A stretch of 6,633 bases of DNA from an uncultured Archangium sp. Lineage in GTDB: Bacteria; Myxococcota; Myxococcia; Myxococcales; Myxococcaceae. The translations under genes and the position numbers were made by a program. Below are positions 1 through 6,355 of the stretch, piece after piece; position 1 is the stretch's first letter; each line of letters begins with the position of its first letter. Below the pieces are notes generated by a model. That model did no database searches. It was not told the DNA's origin and was given only the letters and a program-made list of their open reading frames with translations. The stretch covers positions 1-6,633 of the forward strand of contig CALNBU010000931.1 in assembly GCA_937875615.1 (NCBI GenBank). The letters run 5' to 3'.

Positions 1-1
1 G

Positions 2-967
2 CAGGGTTTCGCCGAGAGCCGCCAGGCCTTCGAGGTCGACAAGAACTACGAAGACGCCGAGCGCAAGCTGCGCGCCACCATCAAGGAGTACGGCAAGGCC
101 GTGGCCATGATGAACAAGTGCGGCAACCTCTGCGAGTCGGTGGCCATGCTCAGCGCCGTGCTGCAGGCCCGCGGAGACGTCGAAGAGGCGCGGCTCTCGC
201 TCCTCGACCTCATCTCCCTGGCCCCCACCTGGGAGCTGGACCGCAAGCGCTATATCCAGAGCTTCCTCGCGCTCAAGGCCCAGGTGGCCACCAGCAAGAA
301 CGCCCAGCTCCGCGGAGGGCTGGTGGTGCAGACCCGGCCGTCTGGCGCGCGCGTCTACGTCAACGGCGAGTTCGCCGGCTACTCCCCCGTCACCATGCAG
401 ACGCTGCCCATCGGCAAGGCCATGGTGCGGGTGGAGCGGCCCGGCTTCAAGCGCCTGGGCGACCTGGTCGACATCACCCCCGAAGAGCAGACCGTCTCGT
501 ACGAGCTCACCGCCACCCCGGCCTACGCCGCGTGGGACAAGCTGATGGACAAGCTGGCGGGCGAGGCCGTGAAGGACAAGGGCGGTCAGGCCATGACCAC
601 GGTGGCCAACTCGCTCAAGCTCGATCGCGCCGTCATCGGGGTGCTGCGGGTGCTGGACTCCGGCGTCACCGAGTTCCAGGCCGGCTACTTCGACCTCAAG
701 GCAGGCAAGCGCATCGCCTACCGCCGCGCCAGCTTCCAGGAGAACGAGTTCGGCCAGCTCAAGGGCGAGGTGGCCCGCATCGTGAACGGGCTGGTCAACG
801 CCAGCGACCAGGACAAGCAGACCAGCAGCAGCTCCGACCCGCTCGACAGCCGGGGCGGCATGGAAGACTGGGCCAACGAAGACCGCGGCGGAAAGCGCGG
901 AAAGCGCGACAAGAAGGCGCCCACGGGCGACCCGCTCAACGCCGCCACCGGCACCGAAGACTGGTGA
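2..967 (+). CDS. PEGA-domain envelope protein, 3' part (5' end outside window)
   Basis: The frame is open from the left edge, so the true start is upstream; 321 residues are visible before TGA at 965-967. Numbered from the first visible codon, residues about 1-100 are alpha-helical and resemble a tetratricopeptide-type stretch (residues such as LSAVLQARGDVEEARL). Residues about 105-175 form a PEGA domain, with the core RPSGARVYVNGEFAGYSPV at 112-130; such domains are surface or periplasmic beta modules common in myxobacteria. Residues about 176-265 (including LDRAVIGVLRVLDSGV and the AGYFDLKAGKRIAYR stretch) resemble the helper region often found with PEGA repeats and loosely recall FlgO/CsgG-like folds; that resemblance is weak. 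The tail is hydrophilic, Lys/Arg/Gly-rich and carries a duplicated DPL...EDW motif. A signal peptide cannot be checked because the N terminus is missing. It probably shares a transcript with the downstream barrel-SppA gene 39 bases away. Substrate or partner is unknown. Confidence 0.85.
   Translation, partial: QGFAESRQAFEVDKNYEDAERKLRATIKEYGKAVAMMNKCGNLCESVAMLSAVLQARGDVEEARLSLLDLISLAPTWELDRKRYIQSFLALKAQVATSKNAQLRGGLVVQTRPSGARVYVNGEFAGYSPVTMQTLPIGKAMVRVERPGFKRLGDLVDITPEEQTVSYELTATPAYAAWDKLMDKLAGEAVKDKGGQAMTTVANSLKLDRAVIGVLRVLDSGVTEFQAGYFDLKAGKRIAYRRASFQENEFGQLKGEVARIVNGLVNASDQDKQTSSSSDPLDSRGGMEDWANEDRGGKRGKRDKKAPTGDPLNAATGTEDW
836..871 (+). repeat. Tail motif copy 1 (DPL...EDW)
   Basis: This stretch encodes the 12 residues DPLDSRGGMEDW. 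A second copy of the same pattern, DPLNAATGTEDW, closes the protein at 929-964. Shared positions are D1, P2, L3, G8, E10, D11 and W12. The copies are separated by a basic linker of about 19 residues rich in Lys, Arg and Gly. Confidence 0.6.
929..964 (+). repeat. Tail motif copy 2 (DPL...EDW), at the extreme C terminus
   Basis: This is the second copy of the 12-residue motif, reading DPLNAATGTEDW, with the Trp as the last residue before the stop. A terminal aromatic residue in a repeated acidic motif suggests a short binding peptide for a partner protein, but that is inference from position only. Confidence 0.6.
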
Positions 968-995
968 CGTACGCGGCCTCGGGGCCGTGCTACGT
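967..995 (+). promoter_or_regulatory. Strong imperfect intergenic hairpin between the PEGA gene and sppA
   Basis: ACGTA at 967-971 pairs with TACGT at 991-995. After a single bulged C at 990, 972-978 pairs with 983-989 (seven pairs including one G-T wobble), leaving the four-base loop TCGG at 979-982. The total is twelve pairs, starting on the last base of the upstream stop codon and ending immediately before the ribosome-binding site of sppA. No T-run follows, so it is a poor classical terminator. It could be an attenuator, an mRNA-stability element or a structure that spaces translation of the two genes. Function is inferred from position. Confidence 0.45.
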
Positions 996-1000
996 GAGAG
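996..1000 (+). promoter_or_regulatory. Ribosome-binding site for the barrel-SppA gene
   Basis: GAGAG lies six bases upstream of the ATG at 1007 and is the only purine-rich Shine-Dalgarno-like element nearby. It supports this start, which also gives a proper signal peptide at the first residues. Confidence 0.5.
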
Positions 1001-1014
1001 CGCGCGATGCGCGC
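1000..1014 (+). promoter_or_regulatory. GC-only inverted repeat enclosing the sppA start codon
   Basis: GCGCGC at 1000-1005 and GCGCGC at 1009-1014 can pair in six G-C pairs around the three-base loop GAT, which contains the A and T of the initiation codon. Folding would bury the start codon and the last base of the ribosome-binding site. Chance occurrence is plausible in DNA this GC-rich, so a regulatory role is only a possibility. Confidence 0.3.
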
Positions 1015-3472
1015 CACCCTCCTTCTGCTCCTGATCGGCACCACGGCCTTTGCCCAGACCGGGTCCATCGGCACCAACGATCCTTCTCGCGGCGTCAACG
1101 TCCTGCCCGGCTCCGTCGCCTGGAGCGATGAAGCCACCAGCCTCGTCTACAACCCCGCCGCGCTGGGCCGGGTTGGCCGCTTCAACGGCTGGCTGCTGCA
1201 CGAGCACTCCAACACCCGGCAGATGTCGAACACCGGTCTGTGGATGGCCACCTCGCTCGCCAACCTGGTGGGCGTGGGCGTCTCCTTCCAGTGGCTCCAC
1301 AGCAACAACAACTTCAGTCCCCTGATGCCCACGGGAAAGACCTCGCTGGGCTTCTCGGTGGGGCCGCAGCAGCTCTCGGCCGGCGTCGCCATCAACTGGT
1401 TCTCCGGCGGGCTGCTCTCCGGTCAGCCCAGCTACGACCTCGGGATCCAGTCGCGGCCGCTGCGCTGGCTCTCGCTGGGCGGGACCGTGCGCAACGTCAG
1501 CGACAGCCTCGACGTCGCCCCCCCCCAACTCCACCTCCGCGAGTGGACGCTGGGCCTGGGCCTCCGCCCGCTGATGGAGCGCCTGACGCTGGGCATCGAC
1601 TGGACGCTGCGCGAGGTCCTGCCGCTGGCGCAGAGCCGGCTCCAGTACACGCTGGCGGTGCAGCTCTCGTGGGGCGTGCGCCTGCTGGGTGGCTTCAGCC
1701 ACTCCTTCGAGCCCGGCCAGCCGCTCTACGCACATGCGGGCCTGGGCATCGACCTCGAGAACTTCGGCTACACGCAGGGCGTCTCCTTCCAGCCGGGGCC
1801 GGGCAGCACCATCAACCTCCAGTTCGCGGGGCGCGTCTCCCTCGACGCCCACGACTCCATCGTCCCCGAGAGCAAGCTGGCCATCCTCTCCACCGCCGGG
1901 CTGGGCAGCGCCCCGGGGCTGAGCCTGGGCTCGCTGCTGGGCGTGGCGCAGGAAGACCGCTACCTCCAGCTGCTCAAGGCCCTCGACCGCGCTGCGGGTG
2001 ACCCGGAGCTCAAGGCGCTGGTGCTCAAGGTGGAGGGCACCGAGCTGGGCCTGGCCCGCGCCGGAGAGCTCCGCGCCGCCATCCTCCGCCTGCGGAGCGC
2101 CGGCAAGCAGGTCTACGGCTACATCTTCAACGCCACCGACGTGGAGTACCTCGCGGTGTCCGCCTGCGACGGCCTCTATGCCGCGCCGGAGGCGATGTTC
2201 ATGGTCGACGGCCTGCGCAGCCAGGTCACCTTCTTCGGTGGCGCCGCGCAGAAGCTGGGCATCACCGTCGATGTGGCGCGCGCCGGTGAGTACAAGAGCT
2301 TCCCCGAGCAGTTCACGCGCTCCGACATGAGCGAGGCGCAGCGCGAGGCCATCGAGGCCTACCTCGACACCAACTCCAGGTGGGTGGCCGACCGGGTGCA
2401 GGAGTCGCGCGGGTTGACCGCGGAGCAGTGGCAGGCCGCGCTCGATGAGGGCCTCAAGCCGGTCAAGCGCGCGGTGGCCAGCAAGCAGCTCGACGGCGTG
2501 CTGACGCCGCAGCAGTTCGACGAGCTGCTGCAGCAGAAGCTGCCCGGGGCCCGCGTCGACCGCAGCTACAGCCCGTACCCCGGGCGCGATCTGCGCTGGG
2601 GGCGGCCAGACGTCATCGCCGTCATCCCCGTGCTGGGCAGCATCTCCGGTGGAGAGAACAGCTCCAGCCCGCTGATGGGGGAGACCGCGGGCAGCAAGAG
2701 CTTCATCTCGGCGCTGGGGCAGGCGGTGTCGGACCCGGCGGTGAAGGCCATCGTGCTGCGCATCGACTCGCCCGGCGGCGACGGGCTGGCGAGCGACATG
2801 ATGTACAGGGCGGTGCTGGAGGCGAAGAAGAAGAAGCCGATCATCGCCTCGATGGGCGACGTGGCCGCCAGCGGTGGCTACTACGTGGCCATGGGCGCCG
2901 ACGTGGTGGTGGCCTCGCCCACCACCATCACCGGCAGCATCGGGGTGTTCTTCGTGAAGCCCGCCGTCAAGCAGCTCGCCGAAGACTACGGCGTCACCCA
3001 GGAGGTCATCACGCGCGGGAAGCTGACCGGCATCACCGACCTCTACCACCCGTGGAGCGAGGCGCAGCGCGACGCCGCGCAGGGGTGGATCATCGGCAAG
3101 GTCGCCGACGCACGCAACAAGACGCCGCAGCAGGTCGACGAGATCGCGCAGGGGCGCGTGTGGAGCGGCGCAGACGCGAAGGAGAAGGGCCTGGTGGACG
3201 AGCTGGGCGGGCTGATGCACGCCATCTCGGTGGCGAGGGCGCGCGCGAAGCTGGGCGACGACGTGGGCATCTCCATCTCCAGCGCGCCGGCGGGCATGCT
3301 GGGCGCGGTGGCCGGCGCCGCCCTGCCCGACGCGCTGCTGGCGGTGCCGGTGGAGCAGCAGAAGCTGCCGCCCGGCGTGGAGTCGCTGCTCAAGCAGCTC
3401 GGCAGCACGGCGTGGCTGCTGGAGAAGCCGGCGGTGCAGGCGCGGCTGGAGTACGGCATCGACGTGCGGTGA
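1007..3472 (+). CDS. sppA: Secreted beta-barrel-like/SppA fusion protease (S49 family)
   Basis: This is an 821-residue protein with a Sec signal peptide at residues 1-16 (hydrophobic run then AFA|Q). Residues about 18-280 are rich in alternating, aromatic-ended beta strands and carry YNPAALG at 48-54, a signature seen in PorV/PorQ/FadL-like outer-membrane barrels. Residues about 283-520 and 535-770 are the two repeats of a long-form SppA, which degrades membrane-associated peptides by a Ser/Lys dyad. The lysine is K430 in GEYKSFPEQF, matching E. coli K209, and the serine is S622 in AASGGYY, matching E. coli S409; their spacing (192) is close to the E. coli spacing (200). The oxyanion-type motif RIDSPGG is at 585-591 and GSIGVF at 643-648. 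E. coli SppA is about 618 residues and anchored by an N-terminal membrane helix; here that anchor is replaced by signal peptide plus barrel. The protease is expected to be active and periplasm-facing, possibly at the outer membrane (inference). The start is supported by the signal peptide and GAGAG. It lies 39 bases after the PEGA gene, on the same strand. Confidence 0.9.
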   Translation: MRATLLLLLIGTTAFAQTGSIGTNDPSRGVNVLPGSVAWSDEATSLVYNPAALGRVGRFNGWLLHEHSNTRQMSNTGLWMATSLANLVGVGVSFQWLHSNNNFSPLMPTGKTSLGFSVGPQQLSAGVAINWFSGGLLSGQPSYDLGIQSRPLRWLSLGGTVRNVSDSLDVAPPQLHLREWTLGLGLRPLMERLTLGIDWTLREVLPLAQSRLQYTLAVQLSWGVRLLGGFSHSFEPGQPLYAHAGLGIDLENFGYTQGVSFQPGPGSTINLQFAGRVSLDAHDSIVPESKLAILSTAGLGSAPGLSLGSLLGVAQEDRYLQLLKALDRAAGDPELKALVLKVEGTELGLARAGELRAAILRLRSAGKQVYGYIFNATDVEYLAVSACDGLYAAPEAMFMVDGLRSQVTFFGGAAQKLGITVDVARAGEYKSFPEQFTRSDMSEAQREAIEAYLDTNSRWVADRVQESRGLTAEQWQAALDEGLKPVKRAVASKQLDGVLTPQQFDELLQQKLPGARVDRSYSPYPGRDLRWGRPDVIAVIPVLGSISGGENSSSPLMGETAGSKSFISALGQAVSDPAVKAIVLRIDSPGGDGLASDMMYRAVLEAKKKKPIIASMGDVAASGGYYVAMGADVVVASPTTITGSIGVFFVKPAVKQLAEDYGVTQEVITRGKLTGITDLYHPWSEAQRDAAQGWIIGKVADARNKTPQQVDEIAQGRVWSGADAKEKGLVDELGGLMHAISVARARAKLGDDVGISISSAPAGMLGAVAGAALPDALLAVPVEQQKLPPGVESLLKQLGSTAWLLEKPAVQARLEYGIDVR
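1518..1526 (+). repeat. Nine-base poly-C tract inside the barrel-coding region
   Basis: Nine consecutive C residues encode part of the stretch DVAPPQ at residues 169-174 of the barrel-SppA protein. The present length keeps the frame open; a one-base change would shift the frame early and remove the protease domains. It could be a slippage site or simply a Pro-codon run in GC-rich DNA. Confidence 0.7.
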
Positions 3473-3476
3473 GACG

Positions 3477-3494
3477 GTGGCTCAAGGTAGCCAC
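3477..3494 (+). terminator. Possible terminator hairpin after sppA
   Basis: GTGGCT at 3477-3482 pairs perfectly with AGCCAC at 3489-3494 around a six-base loop, four bases after the sppA stop codon. Only TT follows before the sequence becomes G-rich, so it lacks the usual T-run. Position is the main support; leaky termination or an mRNA 3'-end stabiliser are alternatives. Confidence 0.35.
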
Positions 3495-3581
3495 TTCGGG
3501 TGATCGCGCGGCACGTCTCCCCACCCGCGCCGCTGTCTCGCGCTCGACGGCCTGGGTCCAAAGACAAACCAAGCGGCGACC

Positions 3582-3586
3582 AGAAG
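3582..3586 (+). promoter_or_regulatory. Ribosome-binding site supporting the GTG start of the helicase gene
   Basis: AGAAG lies seven bases before GTG at 3594. There is no in-frame ATG, GTG or TTG between the upstream stop at 3501-3503 and 3594. The next candidate, ATG at 3627, has no purine-rich element before it, so GTG is preferred. Confidence 0.4.
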
Positions 3587-3593
3587 ATCCTTC

Positions 3594-6326
3594 GTGAGCA
3601 TTCTGCTGAATGCTTCAATCAAGCACATGTCGACGGCATCGGTGCTGAACCTGCCAAACGAGAGAAGGATGCTCGACGTGGTGCGCGAGGGCCTCTCATG
3701 GGCGACCGAGGTGGACATCGCGGTGTCCTTCACTCGCTGCAGCGGCCTCGGCTTGCTCATCGAGCCACTGCGTGAAGCGGTGGACCGACGAGGTCGCGTG
3801 CGCTTCCTCACCTCGACATACCAGTGCGTCACACAGCCCGAGGCGCTGCAGTCACTGCTGCGTATCAAAGGCCTCGACTGTTCGGTGCAGGATGGCCAGA
3901 CCGGCTTCCACAGTAAGTTCTGGCTCTTCGACCGCACCGAGGGTGGCGAATGTTGGGCAGGCTCCTCGAACCTGTCGAAGGGTGGCCTCGCCGACAACAT
4001 CGAATGGAACCTTCGCTCGCGCGACGCACTGGTAGTGCGTGAGACCCATCGGCAGTTCGAATCGTTGCTCCTGCGCTCCGACGTCCAGCCACTCTCGCCC
4101 TCGTTCATCGACGCCTACGCGATTCGCTATGCTCAGCGAGCGGAAATGACGTACCCCCTCGTCGCCGAGGGCCCCTCGCCCGTCGCCCCGCAACCCAACA
4201 CCGCCCAGCGCGAAGCGCTTCGACGACTCCACGACCTGAGACGCGACGGGATGAAGCGCGCCGCGGTCATCGCAGCGACAGGCGTCGGCAAGACCTTCCT
4301 CGCCGCCTTCGACGCGCAGCAGATGGGCGCCAAGTCGGTGCTGTTCGTCTCTCACCGACTTGAGCATCTTACCCAAGCCCGACGCAGTCTCGGGCTCGTC
4401 CTCAAGGACGTGCGCGTCGAGTTCATGACGGTTCAGCGCTTGCGCACGCGCCCCGACGTGCTCGATGAACCGTGGGACTACCTCATCATCGATGAGTTTC
4501 ATCATGTCGAAGCCGACGGCTACCGCCCACTGAGAAGACTCCGCGACAACGGGCACACCTTCCTTCTTGGCCTTACGGCGACCCCAGAGCGACAAGACGG
4601 CCGTGACATCCTCGAGTGGTGCGACTGGAACATCGCCTACGAAGTACGGCTCCCAGAGGCTATCGAGCGACAATGGCTGCTCCCATTCCACTACTTCGCC
4701 GTCGCCGATGAGACCGTCGACTTCGCCCAGATCCCGTGGCGTCGAGGTGTCTTCGACAACGAAGCACTCCAGAAAGGGCTGCAACTGGAGCGCCGCGTCG
4801 AACTCATCTTGGAACAGGCGCTGGCCTACGGCTTCGATGGACCCAAGCGGGCCACCATCGGCTTCTGCGCTGGCATCGAGCACGCGCGCTACATGGCGCG
4901 CGCCTTCACGCAACGGGGGCAGTCCGCCGAGGCGGTGTGGGGCCAACACTCGGTCGAAGAGCGTGAAGCCCTCTATGCGCGATTGGCAAACTCCAACGAC
5001 CCGCTCCAATGGCTCTTCGTGGCCGACGTGCTCAACGAGGGCGTCGACATCCCCGCCATCAACAGTCTCCTGTTCTTGAGGCCAACGGAGTCTTCGTCGA
5101 TCTTTCTGCAACAACTGGGAAGAGGGCTGCGCCTCACCCCGGGCTGCGAAGTACTGACGGTGCTGGACTTCGTCGGCCATCACCAGCGCGCGTGGCTTGC
5201 GCTCCAAAGCATCAACGCCTTCACCAATACCGGCGTTCCGGTGACCATCGGTGACTACGTGCTGAAGCCCCCCAGGTCGTGCGAAGTGGTACTCGAACGC
5301 AAGACCGCGGAGATGCTGCAGAAGATTCGTCGCCACACCTCGAAGCGAGCCGCGTGTGAAGAGACCTACGCTGCGCTGCGACACGAACTGGGCCGGCCTC
5401 CCCTCCCTATCGACCTCTGGCAACGAGACGATGGCGCAACCTTCTCAGACTTCCGAGTCGCCTACGGAGATTGGCTGGGGTGCCAACTCGCACATGACGA
5501 TGCCCCGTCGTGGGGTACTGAGCTCGACGAAGCGCACCTCGCTCGACGCTTTCTGCGCAGCCTCGAGAACGACTGGCAGGCGCAGCGAGTCCACGCACAC
5601 GCGGTGGTGTGGGGCCTGTCCAGCGGCGCCACCACGGTCGAGGAAGGCTACGCCCGTTTCTTCGAACGCTTTCCTCAGTGGACTCCCGAACGTGATGACT
5701 TTGCTTCCACCAGCGCACTCTCGACGCTGGACAAGAAGCTGGCGACCGGCTCGTTGACGTCGACGAGACGCCTCGCAGATACCATCCGCGAAACGCTCGG
5801 CGCGCACCTGCTGCCCGAGGTGGAGGGGCGAATTCTCCCCGTGCTCAACCGGTACTACGAGGAGCGGCACGGCGGCGTGCTGCGAACACCTCACGACCTC
5901 GAACTCCACCGGTTCTACCGGAGACCGGACATCGTGCGGCACTTCGGCGACCACTACGACCCGGCCAAGCACAACAGCGGCGTCATCCCCTTCGGAGAGT
6001 CGAACCTCGTCATCATCACCAAGCTCGACACCTCGGGGGCAAAGGCCACGCATCAGTACAAGAACCGGCTCACCAGTGCGACTCGGTTCTCCTGGACGAC
6101 CCAGAACGCGATGACGCCCAAGAACGAACGCGGCCTTCGGGTTCTCGAACACCAGCGACGAGGCCTCACGCTTCGACTTTTCGTGCAAGCGAGCGCCCAC
6201 GCGGAAGCTGCATACCTGGGCGAGGTCCTCGTACGCAGCCACACCGGAAGCGGACCTATGGTCGTGGAGTTCGAGCTCCGCAGCGCCGTTCCCGAGGCTG
6301 TGGCCGCGGCACTGGGGGTCTCGTAG
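3594..6326 (+). CDS. PLD-nuclease / SF2 helicase / DUF3427-like protein, putative defence gene
   Basis: This 910-residue soluble protein has no signal peptide. Residues about 15-165 are a phospholipase D-like nuclease domain with one complete HKD motif: H106, K108 and D113, then GSSN at 123-126 and E137. A single HKD motif implies action as a dimer, as in Nuc or BfiI. Residues about 200-530 are a superfamily II helicase core: Walker A ATGVGKT at 228-234 (K233), motif II DEFH at 300-303, TAT at 328-330, motif IV region GFCAG from 423, motif V near NEGVDIP at 481-487 and motif VI QLGRGLR at 507-513. All key residues are intact. Residues about 540-750 are of unknown function; the end (about 750-905, with SWTTQNAMTP from 833 and LRLFV at 860-864) looks like DUF3427, usually found behind such helicases. 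The likely role is ATP-driven movement on nucleic acid with cleavage, as in restriction or phage defence; substrate specificity is unknown. Composition is less GC-rich than the upstream gene, with more CGA and GAA codons, suggesting transfer. It stands alone between sppA (121 bases upstream) and a convergent gene. Confidence 0.88.
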   Translation: MSILLNASIKHMSTASVLNLPNERRMLDVVREGLSWATEVDIAVSFTRCSGLGLLIEPLREAVDRRGRVRFLTSTYQCVTQPEALQSLLRIKGLDCSVQDGQTGFHSKFWLFDRTEGGECWAGSSNLSKGGLADNIEWNLRSRDALVVRETHRQFESLLLRSDVQPLSPSFIDAYAIRYAQRAEMTYPLVAEGPSPVAPQPNTAQREALRRLHDLRRDGMKRAAVIAATGVGKTFLAAFDAQQMGAKSVLFVSHRLEHLTQARRSLGLVLKDVRVEFMTVQRLRTRPDVLDEPWDYLIIDEFHHVEADGYRPLRRLRDNGHTFLLGLTATPERQDGRDILEWCDWNIAYEVRLPEAIERQWLLPFHYFAVADETVDFAQIPWRRGVFDNEALQKGLQLERRVELILEQALAYGFDGPKRATIGFCAGIEHARYMARAFTQRGQSAEAVWGQHSVEEREALYARLANSNDPLQWLFVADVLNEGVDIPAINSLLFLRPTESSSIFLQQLGRGLRLTPGCEVLTVLDFVGHHQRAWLALQSINAFTNTGVPVTIGDYVLKPPRSCEVVLERKTAEMLQKIRRHTSKRAACEETYAALRHELGRPPLPIDLWQRDDGATFSDFRVAYGDWLGCQLAHDDAPSWGTELDEAHLARRFLRSLENDWQAQRVHAHAVVWGLSSGATTVEEGYARFFERFPQWTPERDDFASTSALSTLDKKLATGSLTSTRRLADTIRETLGAHLLPEVEGRILPVLNRYYEERHGGVLRTPHDLELHRFYRRPDIVRHFGDHYDPAKHNSGVIPFGESNLVIITKLDTSGAKATHQYKNRLTSATRFSWTTQNAMTPKNERGLRVLEHQRRGLTLRLFVQASAHAEAAYLGEVLVRSHTGSGPMVVEFELRSAVPEAVAAALGVS

Positions 6327-6355
6327 AAGTAAGTCACCGAAGCGCCGCGGAGCCC

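Noticed and set aside
118..1131. Open frame of 337 codons on the plus strand overlapping the PEGA gene and the start of sppA
   Set aside because: Translation is Arg/Gly/Ala-rich with no domain, and it conflicts with the PEGA domain and the sppA signal peptide in other frames.
3627..3629. ATG at codon 12 as the helicase start
   Set aside because: It has no purine-rich element upstream, whereas GTG at 3594 has AGAAG at suitable spacing; it remains a possible alternative.
3852..5423. Long open frame (523 codons) on the minus strand across the helicase gene
   Set aside because: It lies antisense to a gene with intact catalytic motifs, its translation shows no recognisable domain, and long antisense frames are expected in GC-rich coding DNA.
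3494..6342. Near-inverted repeat flanking the helicase gene (CTTCGGGTGA at 3494-3503 and TCACCGAAG at 6334-6342)
   Set aside because: Only about nine bases with one mismatch or gap; too short to claim as attachment site or mobile-element end, and no integrase or transposase is present.
6327..6355. Possible bidirectional terminator between the convergent genes
   Set aside because: The SacII-like CCGCGG palindrome has no loop and no longer stem or T-run forms, so there is no supportable hairpin.
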